Program-made: the position numbers and the translations under genes | Notes under the pieces: model-generated | What the model was told of the DNA's origin: nothing | Database searches by the model: none | What the model saw: the letters and a program-made list of their open reading frames with translations, nothing else | Shown: piece after piece, positions 35,255-43,969 of the stretch | Layout: every line of letters starts with the position of its first letter | Position numbering within the stretch: the stretch's first letter is position 1 | Assembly: GCF_024758505.1 (NCBI RefSeq) | Contig: NZ_CP077970.1 | Location: 868,001 to 932,000, forward strand | From: Bradyrhizobium arachidis | GTDB taxonomy: Bacteria; Pseudomonadota; Alphaproteobacteria; Rhizobiales; Xanthobacteraceae | Reading direction: 5' to 3' | DNA: 64,000 bases

Positions 35255-35259
35255 ACGCC

Positions 35260-36411
35260 ATGCGCTTTTTGTTCAAGACCGACTACGAAGACGACATCAA
35301 GCTGTTCCCGCATTCCGGTTACTACGTCTCCTACGGCATCCTGATCGCGCTGCTGCTGGCTGCACCCTACGTGCTCTCCAGCTATCTGATGAGCCAGCTC
35401 GTCTTCGTCTGCATCTATGCGACAGTCGGCGTGGCGCTCTTGATCCTGACCGGCTTCACCGGGCAGGCCTCGCTCGGCCACGCCGCCTTCCTCGCGATCG
35501 GCGCCTACACCGCGGCTTATTTGCAGAAATACAACGTGCCGTTCCCCGTCTACTTCCTCGCCGCCGGAGCTTTGACCGGTCTCATCGGTGCGATGGTCGG
35601 CTTTCCCGCCCTGCGCCTGACCGGCATCTACCTCGTCATCGCCACCATCTCTTTTGCCTTGATCGTCGAGGAGATTTTGGCGCGCTGGGAGAGCGTCACC
35701 AACGGCAATGAGGGCATGCGGGTCAAGACGCTGTCGCTGCTCGGCGTCGCGGTGCCGCGCGACAGTCCCGCCTTCTATTTCCTGTGCCTGGCCGTGCTGG
35801 TGTTGACCATCGTCGGCACGCTCAATTTGCTGCGCTCGCCCACGGGGCGCGCCTTCGTCGCGATCCGCGATTCCGAGACCGCGGCGCGCAGCATGGGCGT
35901 CAACGTCGCGCTCTACAAGGTGAAGTCGTTCGCGATCTCTGCGGCGATCACCGGCTTTGCCGGCGTGCTGTTCGCGCACAAGCTCTCATTCATCTCGCCG
36001 GAGATGTTCACGCTGCAGCTCTCGATCGAGTTCATCATCGTGATCCTGATCGGCGGCACCTTCAGCCTGCACGGCGCGGTGCTGGGCGCGATCTTCATCG
36101 TGATGATCGATCCGTTCCTGACCTATTTGAAGGACGACATGCCCGGCATCATCGCCGGCGTCGCCGCAACCTTCGGGGCGGGCAACGAGCGGGCCGCGAG
36201 CATTCAGTCGAGCGTTGCCGCCTTCGCGTCGCTCAACGGGCTGAAAGGCGCGATCTATGGAATCATCATCATGCTGTTCGTGCTGTTCGAGCCGCTCGGC
36301 ATCTACGGCCGCTGGCTGAAGATCAAGCTCTTCTTCCAGCTCTTCCCGCTCTACAAGCGTGCCACCTTCAAGCGGCAGAAGATCTACGTGAAATCGGAGC
36401 GGAACCGATGA
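35260..36411 (+). CDS. Branched-chain amino acid-type ABC transporter permease (LivM-like)
   Basis: A 383-residue permease. After a cytoplasmic N-terminus of about 20 residues come roughly ten helices. LLILTGFTGQASLGHAAFLAIGAYTAA is the LivM signature, and FVAIRDSETAARSMGVNVALYKVKSFAISA the coupling loop. A hydrophilic insert (AATFGAGNERAASIQSS, at about 305-325) precedes the last helices and is longer than in typical LivM. It starts 5 bases after LivH and overlaps LivG by four bases (ATGA at 36408). Confidence 0.92.
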   Translation: MRFLFKTDYEDDIKLFPHSGYYVSYGILIALLLAAPYVLSSYLMSQLVFVCIYATVGVALLILTGFTGQASLGHAAFLAIGAYTAAYLQKYNVPFPVYFLAAGALTGLIGAMVGFPALRLTGIYLVIATISFALIVEEILARWESVTNGNEGMRVKTLSLLGVAVPRDSPAFYFLCLAVLVLTIVGTLNLLRSPTGRAFVAIRDSETAARSMGVNVALYKVKSFAISAAITGFAGVLFAHKLSFISPEMFTLQLSIEFIIVILIGGTFSLHGAVLGAIFIVMIDPFLTYLKDDMPGIIAGVAATFGAGNERAASIQSSVAAFASLNGLKGAIYGIIIMLFVLFEPLGIYGRWLKIKLFFQLFPLYKRATFKRQKIYVKSERNR

Positions 36412-37166
36412 GCTATTTTCGCGCCGAGAACCTGTCGCTGCATTTCGGCGGCCTCAAAGCGGTGGATGCCGTCTCCTTCGCGGTCGAGAAGGGCGAGATC
36501 CTTTCGATCATCGGCCCGAACGGCGCCGGCAAGAGCTCGATCTTCAACCTGATCTCGCGGATCTACCGGCCGACTTCCGGCCGGATCTATTTCGAGGACC
36601 AGGACATCACGGAACAGCCGCCCTACGACATCGCAAAGCTCGGCATCGCCCGCACCTTCCAGAACATCGAGCTGTTCGAGAATGCGAGCGTGCTTGCCAA
36701 CCTCCTGGTCGGCCGTCACCGGCATTCGACGACGCAGCTCTGGCAGGAGCTGCTATTCCTGCCGAGCGTGCGGGCGAACGAGAAGGTGCATCGGCGCCGG
36801 GTCGAGCAGGTCATCGAATTCCTCGACCTCGAGCCCTATCGCGACAAGCTGATCTCGGGCCTGCCTTACGGCGTGCGCAAGGTGATCGAACTCGCCCGGG
36901 CGCTCTGCTCCGAGCCAAAGCTGATCCTCCTGGACGAGCCGTCGTCGGGGCTGAACGTGGAGGAGACCGACGACATGTCGTTCTGGATCCGCGACCTGAA
37001 GAACGAACTCGGCATCACCGTCCTGATGGTCGAGCACGACATGTCGCTGGTCACCCGGGTCTCCGATCGCGTGATCGCGCTGAACTACGGCCGCGTCCTG
37101 GCAATGGGCTCTCCGTCCGAGGTGCAGCAGCATCCCGACGTCGTCGCCGCCTATCTCGGAGCCTGA
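36408..37166 (+). CDS. ABC transporter ATP-binding protein (LivG-like)
   Basis: A 252-residue ATPase. Walker [17 protein letters not shown], Walker [13 protein letters not shown], switch region [15 protein letters not shown]. The expected LSGGQ signature is altered: the corresponding segment is [18 protein letters not shown], which is the known LivG-type variant (LPYGxQR). [23 protein letters not shown] is diagnostic for LivG. It works with the LivF homologue that begins 4 bases later. Confidence 0.93.
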   Translation: MSYFRAENLSLHFGGLKAVDAVSFAVEKGEILSIIGPNGAGKSSIFNLISRIYRPTSGRIYFEDQDITEQPPYDIAKLGIARTFQNIELFENASVLANLLVGRHRHSTTQLWQELLFLPSVRANEKVHRRRVEQVIEFLDLEPYRDKLISGLPYGVRKVIELARALCSEPKLILLDEPSSGLNVEETDDMSFWIRDLKNELGITVLMVEHDMSLVTRVSDRVIALNYGRVLAMGSPSEVQQHPDVVAAYLGA

Positions 37167-37170
37167 AGCG

Positions 37171-37959
37171 ATGGATGCAGCCGTCACATCAGACATCATC
37201 CTCAAGCTCAGCAATGTCGAGAGCTACTACGGGCCGATCATGGCGATCCGCGGCATCTCGCTCGAGGTGCCGCGCGGCCGCATCGTCACGCTGCTCGGGG
37301 CCAACGGCGCCGGCAAGACCACGGTGCTGAAGACGATCTCGGGCATTCTCGATCCGCAGAAGGGCTCGATCGAGTTCATGGGCAAGTCGATCCAGCGCAT
37401 GGAGGCCGACAAAATCGTGCGGCTGGGCCTCAGCCATGTGCCGGAGGGGCGGGAGGTGTTCCCGTTCCTCTCGGTGCGCGAGAACCTGATGATGGGCGCC
37501 TATCCGCGCAAGGACCGTGACGGCGTCGCCGAGGATCTGGAGCGCGTCTACGGCTATTTCCCGCGATTGCGCGAGCGCATCAATCAGCCTGCCGGCCAGC
37601 TCTCGGGCGGCGAGCAGCAGATGCTCGCGATCGGACGCGCGCTGATGAACCGGCCGACGCTATTGCTGCTCGACGAGCCGTCGCTTGGGCTGTCGCCGAT
37701 CCTGGTGAAGGAGATTTTCACGATCATCCGCCGCGTCAACGAGGAGCAGGGCATGTCGATCCTGCTGGTCGAGCAGAATGCCAAGGTGGCACTGGAAACG
37801 GCTCATTACGGCTACGTGCTGGAGATCGGCCGTGTCGTCATGAACGACACCTGCGACCGCTTGATGCATTCCCAGGACATCCAGGAATTTTACCTTGGGG
37901 CCAAGGAAGCAGGTGCCCGGGGTGAACGGCGCTGGAAAAAGAAGAAAACGTGGCGTTGA
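37171..37959 (+). CDS. ABC transporter ATP-binding protein (LivF-like)
   Basis: A 262-residue ATPase. Walker A LLGANGAGKTTVLKTI, signature LSGGEQQMLAIGRAL, Walker B LLLLDEPSLGLSP, and LVEQNAKVALETAHYGYVLEIGR after it, all typical of LivF. The C-terminus is extended by about 15 basic residues (RGERRWKKKKTWR), which looks like a lineage-specific tail. It lies between the LivG homologue and the acyl-CoA ligase in one operon. Confidence 0.93.
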   Translation: MDAAVTSDIILKLSNVESYYGPIMAIRGISLEVPRGRIVTLLGANGAGKTTVLKTISGILDPQKGSIEFMGKSIQRMEADKIVRLGLSHVPEGREVFPFLSVRENLMMGAYPRKDRDGVAEDLERVYGYFPRLRERINQPAGQLSGGEQQMLAIGRALMNRPTLLLLDEPSLGLSPILVKEIFTIIRRVNEEQGMSILLVEQNAKVALETAHYGYVLEIGRVVMNDTCDRLMHSQDIQEFYLGAKEAGARGERRWKKKKTWR

Positions 37960-38052
37960 AAAGGACTTGGCGTTAGATATGGCTTCCCCTTTTGCGGAGA
38001 TAGACCGTCGTCAAGGCGGCAGCGAGAAGGGGGCGACAAGGAGGAAACGAGC

Positions 38053-39891
38053 ATGGCCAGACCGGCGGTGCTGACGGTCGCCGACACGATTGCGAAGAGT
38101 TTTCTGCTCGCGGCTGAGACGCGTGGCGACAAGCCCGCGATCCGCGAGAAGAAGTTCGGCATCTGGCAGCCGACGAGCTGGCGGCAATGGCTGGGGATCT
38201 CGAAGGAGGTCGCCTATGCGCTGCATGCATCGGGCTTCGCACCCGGCGACGTCGCCTCCATCATCGCCAACGCGGTGCCGGAATGGGTTTATGCCGACAT
38301 GGGCATCCTGTGCGCCGGCGGCGTCTCGTCAGGCATCTATCCGACCGACTCCTCGGCGCAGGTCGAATATCTCGTCAACGATTCCGCGACGAAGGTCATC
38401 TTCGCCGAGGACGAGGAGCAACTCGACAAGGTGCTGGCCTGCCGCGCCCGCTGCCCGACGCTCCGCAAGATCATCGTGTTCGACATGGAGGGGCTGAGCG
38501 GGTTCATCGACGACATGGTGATGTCGCTTGACGAATTCCGCGCGCTCGGCCGCAACCACATGGTGGGCCGCGAGCTGCTGTGGCAGGAGATGATCGACAG
38601 CCGCGGCCGGGACGACCTCGCGGTTCTCGTCTACACGTCAGGCACCACCGGCCCGCCCAAGGGCGCGATGCATGCCAACCGCAGCGTCGTGCATCAGATG
38701 CGGCACGCCAATGATTTCATTCCGGCGCAGGAGCACGAGGAGCGGCTGATCTTCCTGCCGCTCTGCCACGTCGCCGAGCGCGTCGGTGGTTATTACATCT
38801 CCGTTGCGCTGGGTTCAGTGATGAACTTTGCCGAGAGCCCGGAGACGGTGCCGGACAATCTGCGCGAGGTGCAGCCAACCACGTTCCTCGCGGTGCCGCG
38901 CGTCTGGGAGAAATTCTACTCGGCCGTCACCATCGCGCTGAAGGATGCGACGCCGCTCCAGCAATGGGTCTATCGGCGCGCCATCGGCATCGGCAATCGC
39001 GTGACCGATTGCCGGCTCGAGGGCGGTCAGCCCTCGCTTTCGCTCAAGGTCGCCAACCGCCTCGCCTATTGGCTGGTGTTCCGCAACATCCGCCGCATGA
39101 TTGGGCTCGATCGCTGCCGAACCGCCTTCACGGGCGCCGCACCGATCGCGCCGGATCTGATCCGCTGGTATCTCGCGCTCGGCATCGACATGCATGAGGT
39201 CTACGGCCAGACCGAGAATTGCGGCGTGGCGACCTTGATGCCCGCGGACCGCATCAAGCTCGGCTCGGTCGGCAAGGCCGTGCCATGGGGCGAGGTCAGC
39301 CTGTCGCCGGAGGGCGAGATCCTGATCAAGGGCGACTTCCTGTTCATGGGCTATCTCAACCAGCCGGAGAAGACCGCGGAGACGATCGACCAGCGCGGCT
39401 GGCTGCACACCGGCGACGTCGGCGCGATCGACACCGAAGGTTTTGTCAAGATCACCGACCGGATGAAGGACATCATCATCACCTCCGGCGGCAAGAACAT
39501 CACGCCGTCGGAGATCGAGAACCAGCTCAAATTCTCGCCCTATATCTCGGACGCCGTCGTGGTCGGCGACAAGCGGCCGTATCTGACCTGCCTCGTCATG
39601 ATCGACCAGGAGAACGTCGAAAAATTCGCACAGGACCACGACATCCCCTTCACCAATTATGCGAGCCTGTGCCGGGCGGTGGAGATCCAGAACCTGATCC
39701 AGCGCGAGATCGAGGCGGTCAACGCCAACCTCGCCCGCGTCGAGACCATCAAGAAGTTCTACCTGATCGAACGCCAGCTCACGCCTGAGGACGAGGAGCT
39801 GACGCCGACCATGAAGCTGAAGCGCAGCTTCGTGAACAAGCGTTACGCCACCGAGATCGACGCGATGTATCGCGAGCGCGCGGTGGCGTGA
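38053..39891 (+). CDS. AMP-dependent acyl-CoA synthetase/ligase
   Basis: A 612-residue adenylate-forming enzyme of the long-chain fatty acyl-CoA ligase type. The P-loop-like motif is VYTSGTTGPPKGAMHANR at about residues 195-212. HEVYGQTENCG is the A5 motif and HTGDVGAIDTEGFVKITDRMKDIIITSGGKNITPSEIE the A7-A8 hinge and core. The catalytic lysine is expected in the C-terminal TPTMKLKRSF. A strong AAGGAGGAAA ribosome site precedes the ATG. Placed inside a LIV-type transporter operon, it probably activates the imported carboxylate to its CoA thioester (inference). Confidence 0.92.
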   Translation: MARPAVLTVADTIAKSFLLAAETRGDKPAIREKKFGIWQPTSWRQWLGISKEVAYALHASGFAPGDVASIIANAVPEWVYADMGILCAGGVSSGIYPTDSSAQVEYLVNDSATKVIFAEDEEQLDKVLACRARCPTLRKIIVFDMEGLSGFIDDMVMSLDEFRALGRNHMVGRELLWQEMIDSRGRDDLAVLVYTSGTTGPPKGAMHANRSVVHQMRHANDFIPAQEHEERLIFLPLCHVAERVGGYYISVALGSVMNFAESPETVPDNLREVQPTTFLAVPRVWEKFYSAVTIALKDATPLQQWVYRRAIGIGNRVTDCRLEGGQPSLSLKVANRLAYWLVFRNIRRMIGLDRCRTAFTGAAPIAPDLIRWYLALGIDMHEVYGQTENCGVATLMPADRIKLGSVGKAVPWGEVSLSPEGEILIKGDFLFMGYLNQPEKTAETIDQRGWLHTGDVGAIDTEGFVKITDRMKDIIITSGGKNITPSEIENQLKFSPYISDAVVVGDKRPYLTCLVMIDQENVEKFAQDHDIPFTNYASLCRAVEIQNLIQREIEAVNANLARVETIKKFYLIERQLTPEDEELTPTMKLKRSFVNKRYATEIDAMYRERAVA

Positions 39892-39895
39892 GGCG

Positions 39896-39940
39896 CATGG
39901 CCCCGGAAAAGTGGGAACCGGTTTTCCGATAAGGGCCATG
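39896..39940. repeat. Short palindromic repeat with CGGAAAA/TTTTCCG core
   Basis: CATGGCCC (39896-39903) and GGGCCATG (39933-39940) flank CGGAAAA ... TTTTCCG. The same CGGAAAAGTG...CGGTTTTCCGA core recurs at 60292-60316, so it is a dispersed repeat. Here it falls five bases after the ligase stop and before the binding-protein gene, where it might dampen or uncouple expression. Confidence 0.6.
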
Positions 39941-40017
39941 CAAGAAAGAGGCTGAGAACAGCGAAGGAGCGATGGCCACGCCCTCCGCGCAACACGGGCC
40001 AGGGAGAGGAGACGTCA

Positions 40018-41217
40018 ATGTCGAAATCGTTCAGGGCGGTCGGCCTTGCGGTGGGCGCTGTGGTGCTCGCGCATCTGCCGGCCGCAGCGCAGACCAAAGT
40101 CACCAATGAGGGCATCTCGGGAAGCGAGATCGTCATCGGCACCCATCAGGATCTATCGGGTCCGATCAAGGGCTGGGGCGTGCCGGTCTCCAACGGCATG
40201 AAGATGGCGGTCGAGGAGGTCAACGCCGCCGGCGGCGTCAATGGCCGCAAGATTCGACTGGTGGTCGAGGACAGCGGCTACGATCCAAAAAAGGCCGTGC
40301 TGGCTTCGCAAAAGCTGATCGAGCGTGACAAGATCTTCGCGATGGTCGGACCGATGGGATCGCCGACCGTGCTCGCCGCGCAGGATATTTTGCTCGACGC
40401 CGGCGTGCTCCAGCTCTTTCCGCTGACGGCGGCCGAGTTCACCTACAAGCTCGATCCGGCCAAGCCGCAGGAGCGGCTGAAGTTCAGCAACCTCCTTCCT
40501 TACGTCGAGAGCACGCGCGCGGCGCTGAAATACATGATGGAGCTGAAGAATTTCAAGAAGCCCTGCATCATGCATCAGGATGACGAGTACGGCAAAAACG
40601 TCCTCGACGGCTTCAACCAGCAGCTTACCGCCATGAAGGTGCAGCCGGCCTCGATCACGAGCTACAAGCGCGGCGCCTCCGACTTCAGCGCCCAGGTCGC
40701 CAAGATGAAGTCCGACGGCTGCGACCTCGTCGTGCTCGGGGCGATCCTGCGTGAGCCCATCGGCACCATGACCGAGGCCAAGAAGCTCGGCTGGGACGTC
40801 ACCTTCCTTGGCGCGATCCCTGTCAACGTGATGGAGGTGCCCATGCTCGGCAAGGACGCCGTCGAAGGCCTCTATTCGGCGAGTGCGTTCGAGATCCCCT
40901 ACGAGGATACGGCCAAGGGCAAGGTCAAGGACTGGCTCGTCAACTACAAGAAGATGTTCGGCACCGACGCCAACAGCCAGGCCATCATTGGCTACAACGC
41001 GGTGATGACCTTCGCCTTCTATGCGCAGAAGGCCGGCAAGGACCTGACGGGGCAGAAGATGCTCGAGGCGCTGGAGTCCGGCGACAAGTTCGTCGACATC
41101 TTCAACTCGCCGCCGACGACGTTCTCCAAGACCAATCACCTTGCCAACACCATCACCCAGGTGCAGCAGGTCAAGGGTGGCCGCTGGATCCTGGTGAAGG
41201 ACAATCTGATGTTCTGA
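40018..41217 (+). CDS. ABC transporter substrate-binding protein (LivK-like, type I fold)
   Basis: A 399-residue exported protein with a signal peptide of about 24 residues, cleaved after PAAA. The mature region includes IVIGTHQDLSGPIKGWGVPVSNGMKMAVEEVNAAGGVNGRKIRLVVEDSGYDPKKA, the ANF-receptor-like family signature. CIMHQDDEYGKNVLDGFNQQL is the interdomain strand region. Ligand may be an aromatic or branched acid rather than leucine, judged from the neighbouring acyl-CoA ligase. AGGGAGAGGAG provides a strong ribosome site, consistent with the high level needed for a binding protein. Confidence 0.92.
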   Translation: MSKSFRAVGLAVGAVVLAHLPAAAQTKVTNEGISGSEIVIGTHQDLSGPIKGWGVPVSNGMKMAVEEVNAAGGVNGRKIRLVVEDSGYDPKKAVLASQKLIERDKIFAMVGPMGSPTVLAAQDILLDAGVLQLFPLTAAEFTYKLDPAKPQERLKFSNLLPYVESTRAALKYMMELKNFKKPCIMHQDDEYGKNVLDGFNQQLTAMKVQPASITSYKRGASDFSAQVAKMKSDGCDLVVLGAILREPIGTMTEAKKLGWDVTFLGAIPVNVMEVPMLGKDAVEGLYSASAFEIPYEDTAKGKVKDWLVNYKKMFGTDANSQAIIGYNAVMTFAFYAQKAGKDLTGQKMLEALESGDKFVDIFNSPPTTFSKTNHLANTITQVQQVKGGRWILVKDNLMF

Positions 41218-41233
41218 TTGGCCGGGTCGTTTC

Positions 41234-41391
41234 ACCCTCCCCTGGAGGGGAGGGTCGATCGCGCGAAGCGCGAGCGGGGTGGGGTGATCTCTCAACACGG
41301 GCGGCGGCCGACGTGGAGAGACCGTCACCCCACCCCGCTTCGCATTCCGCTTTGCTCCATGCGAAGCGACCCTCCCCCTCCAGGGGAGGGT
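41234..41391. repeat. Inverted-repeat element between convergent genes
   Basis: ACCCTCCCCTGG (41234-41245) pairs with CCAGGGGAGGGT (41380-41391). Internal blocks GCGAAGCGCGAGCGGGGTGG and CCACCCCGCTTCGC form additional stems. Its ends match the short element at 1411-1449. It separates the binding-protein gene from the convergent LprI-like gene and may terminate both. Confidence 0.7.
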
Positions 41392-41397
41392 AAGCGC

Positions 41398-42519
41398 CTA
41401 CTGACTCCCCGCCGTGACACCAAAGTCCACCGGCGCGAGCCCGTCCTCCTTGCAGCGCCAGCCGTCGGCCGCCTTCTCGAAGGCAAAAGCCTTCTGGACC
41501 CGCAGCCTGCGTGTCACGTTAAAACTGTCCTTGGAAGAACGCTCCTTGGCGACTGACGCGGCTTGCGCGTTGCCCGTCTTGAGGTCCCAGCAGGTGCCCG
41601 TGCAGGTGGCCGCAACGCTGCTGCAGCCAGTGAAGGGCGACAGCACGACCATCTCGACCTCGGCCGTGACCAGTGCCTCCTGCGCCGCCACTTCGGTGTC
41701 CATCTCGAACACGCGGTTGATCCGGACGAAATTGCCGCACGAATTGGCCGCATGGATCCGGGCGACGCAGAAGTCGACGGCGTCGGTGTTGGGCAGCCGC
41801 GCCGCGATCTGGCGGCCGAACACCTTCTTCGGATCGCCCTTGGCGGCCGTGATCTCCGCGGTCCTGCGGATGAGATAGTCTTGCAGGCAGGGCTCCGACG
41901 ATGTCAATTCGTCCAGCGGCACGTTGTCCTTGCCGACCAGATTGCATTGGCGATCGCGCTCCCGCGTCCAGCGGCCGAATTCGGCGAAGGCAAAGCGCGC
42001 TTCGGTCGGATTGAGCTTGCCGATCAGGTCGTGGACCATGTCGTTCAGCTCGGTCTCGGCGAGCGCCAGCGACGGCTCGCTGCAGATCAGCGCGCCGGCG
42101 GCCGTGCTCGCTGCCAGGCAATCGAAATTGGGATCGCGCAGGATCGCAGCGCGCTCGAGGGTGACCTTCAGCAGGCACGCCTTGACGGAATCGACCTCCT
42201 CATAGGTCACCGTATCGGTGCCGCCAAAAATGCCGCAACCGAGATTGCGTTGCCGGAGCCAGATCGCGTTCTCCTGGATCGCGGGCAGCGGATCGGGCAG
42301 GCGGGCCAGGCGTTCCTGGATCGCCGCACCGAGCTTCTCGGCTGCAGCCGCAAGCTCGCCGTCACCGCAAAAGAGCTGGTTGGCGGGATCGCGCTGCCGA
42401 TCGCAATTGTTCCTGGCAAAGAGCGGCAGCTTGTCGGCGATGGAGCGGTTGGAATTGCCGGATTGAGCAAATGCCGGCGACACCAACAGCGCAAGCACGA
42501 CCAGTAAGATCAACCGCAT
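41398..42519 (-). CDS. Exported protein with LprI/DUF1311-like segments, hypothetical
   Basis: A 373-residue protein with a signal peptide (residues 1-18, cleaved after AFA). Two segments have the LprI (DUF1311) pattern of spaced cysteines with a helix: about residues 38-105 (NNCDRQRDPANQLFCGDGELAAAAEKL) and 130-200 (FDCLAASTAAGALICSEPSLALAETEL). Up to a dozen cysteines suggest several disulfides in the periplasm. LprI proteins were first described as lysozyme inhibitors, but most homologues have no known role. The gene lies 71 bases downstream of the protease gene on the same strand. Confidence 0.65.
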   Translation of the reverse strand: MRLILLVVLALLVSPAFAQSGNSNRSIADKLPLFARNNCDRQRDPANQLFCGDGELAAAAEKLGAAIQERLARLPDPLPAIQENAIWLRQRNLGCGIFGGTDTVTYEEVDSVKACLLKVTLERAAILRDPNFDCLAASTAAGALICSEPSLALAETELNDMVHDLIGKLNPTEARFAFAEFGRWTRERDRQCNLVGKDNVPLDELTSSEPCLQDYLIRRTAEITAAKGDPKKVFGRQIAARLPNTDAVDFCVARIHAANSCGNFVRINRVFEMDTEVAAQEALVTAEVEMVVLSPFTGCSSVAATCTGTCWDLKTGNAQAASVAKERSSKDSFNVTRRLRVQKAFAFEKAADGWRCKEDGLAPVDFGVTAGSQ

Positions 42520-42590
42520 TCCACTCGCCCCCGGGCATGGTTGTGGCCATGCTAGCTTCCCGGATGGCGCGAAGGAAAGGGCTTAGGGCC

Positions 42591-43349
42591 TCAAGGCGCC
42601 TCGTTGGCAGCGACCAGCGAGGTACGGGCGTTGTCCCGCTGCGCGGCGACGACCGGCTCGTCGACATATTTCATGACGGCGGCCTGATACAGCACGAACA
42701 GCGGCCGGTAGCCCCTCGCATTCTCGTCCTCGACCATGGCCATGCGCCGGTTGTCCAGCATCAGCCAGTGGCCGTCGAGCTTTGCTGCGGCAACCGCATG
42801 CTCTTCGCCGGCCTGCGTGTCGCGCACGACCACGATCCGCAGGTCTTCAGGGGCTACGCCGGCAAGACGCAGCGCGGCCATTTTTGCGATCGCATAGTCC
42901 TCGCAGTCGCCGGCGCCGCGGGCGAAGGTCGACAGCGGCGGGCTCCAGACGTCGTCGGCGCCGTCGCTGGCCGGCCTGATCGCGAGATTGATGGCGCGGT
43001 TGGTCTCGCCGAGCCGGGCGCGGCCTTCGCGAGTCCGCGCCTGGTCGACGATGGCGAGCAGCTTGAGCGCCGCCGGCGAGACGCAGTTTTCGCGATCGCC
43101 GTCGCACAGCGCGAGCTGCACCATCTCGTCGTCGAGCTTCTGCTTCATGCCGAACCATTTCTGCCTGAGACCACCATGCGAGATGGCGAAGGCGAACAAG
43201 CCGAACGGCTCGCCGGATTTGCGCACAAGTGCGGCGGGTCCCGGCGACAGCAAGGTGCCGGCGCGAAGCTCGGCGGCTGAGCCTGCGAGGATCAATCCGA
43301 ACAGGACAACAACTGCGCGCCAGGCGCGCGATTTGGCAACGGACTCCAT
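42591..43349 (-). CDS. Transglutaminase-like cysteine protease (BTLCP/LapG-type family)
   Basis: A 252-residue exported protein with a signal peptide of about 30 residues. The bacterial transglutaminase-like cysteine proteinase motifs are complete: the catalytic cysteine in GAGDCEDYAIAKMAAL, the histidine in GEEHAVAAAKL and the aspartate in LMLDNRR. In Pseudomonas the homologue LapG cuts the surface adhesin LapA in the periplasm. A giant type I-secreted protein begins about 600 bases away in the divergent direction, so a similar role is likely but unproven. The ATG at 43349 has AGGGGA upstream; an in-frame ATG at 43370 is an alternative. Confidence 0.85.
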   Translation of the reverse strand: MESVAKSRAWRAVVVLFGLILAGSAAELRAGTLLSPGPAALVRKSGEPFGLFAFAISHGGLRQKWFGMKQKLDDEMVQLALCDGDRENCVSPAALKLLAIVDQARTREGRARLGETNRAINLAIRPASDGADDVWSPPLSTFARGAGDCEDYAIAKMAALRLAGVAPEDLRIVVVRDTQAGEEHAVAAAKLDGHWLMLDNRRMAMVEDENARGYRPLFVLYQAAVMKYVDEPVVAAQRDNARTSLVAANEAP

Positions 43350-43708
43350 CTGACATCCCCTGTCCGGCATCGTCAGATCCCCCTCGATCCGAGCGTGCCG
43401 GCTTTGTTTCTGTGCGGAGATAGTGCGGGGAGGGCCGTGTTGTTCTGCTTAACGCGCCCGGCTGGGGCGCCAAAACCGCGGAACAGCCTGAAACCGGCCT
43501 CGCCAGTTTGCGTAAAATTTTACGAATCAGGCGCTAGCTCAGGGCCGGCCGCCGCGAAATGGAACCAATTGCGGGCTCAGGTTGCGGACGAAAGCCGGTT
43601 CCTGCGCGATATGGCTAACGAGCTGCCATTTCGCCGGTTCTGTTAGCTAGGTCACAGTTATAGTTCCGTATTTGCCGCAGTATGTTGCAGGGCACTATGT
43701 AGGACAGG

Positions 43709-43742
43709 TGACATAAGTATTCGCTGCTGAATACGAATGTCA
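43709..43742 (+). promoter_or_regulatory. Nested hairpin 1 in the adhesin leader
   Basis: TGACAT (43709-43714) pairs with ATGTCA (43737-43742), enclosing GTATTC (43717-43722) and GAATAC (43729-43734) around a six-base loop. The interrupted stem spans 34 bases and could also be a protein operator. Confidence 0.5.
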
Positions 43743-43786
43743 TTATACTTAGGACTATTGGAAATGCGCTGGGATGAGCGGGGATC

Positions 43787-43807
43787 TTCCTCGAACTATT
43801 CGAGGAA
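43787..43807 (+). promoter_or_regulatory. Hairpin 2 in the adhesin leader
   Basis: TTCCTCGAA (43787-43795), loop CTA, TTCGAGGAA (43799-43807): perfect 9-bp arms. The symmetric form and position, about 160 bases before the start, fit either an RNA hairpin or an operator. Confidence 0.5.
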
Positions 43808-43830
43808 ATACACTATTATTTCTTTGCTGA

Positions 43831-43852
43831 TTCGGCCGATGTTACGGCCGAA
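43831..43852 (+). promoter_or_regulatory. Hairpin 3 in the adhesin leader
   Basis: TTCGGCCG (43831-43838) and CGGCCGAA (43845-43852) form a perfect 8-bp stem with an ATGTTA loop. It contrasts with the AT-rich flanks. No T tract follows, so it is not a normal terminator. Confidence 0.5.
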
Positions 43853-43969
43853 GGGCTTCGTTGCGCCAATTCTTTCCAGCAATAGATGGTTTCACTAACG
43901 ACTTGCTAATGATATGCAAGCTTAGGCCATCGATACTTACTTAAAAATTAACGCTTTTACGGTGCCCCG

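Larger units (their letters stand above)
43371..43969. other. AT-rich 599-base divergent gap with three hairpins; no gene seen
   Basis: This gap, between the protease gene and the giant adhesin gene, is much richer in A+T than the rest of the window from about 43640 onward. It contains three hairpins listed separately (43709-43742, 43787-43807, 43831-43852) and no open frame of note. The leader of the giant gene is therefore long and structured, and both promoters must lie here. Confidence 0.6.

Noticed and set aside
34831..35259. Upstream extension of the LivM-like permease
   Set aside because: The extension overlaps the LivH gene in another frame and is not hydrophobic; the ATG at 35260 fits the family.
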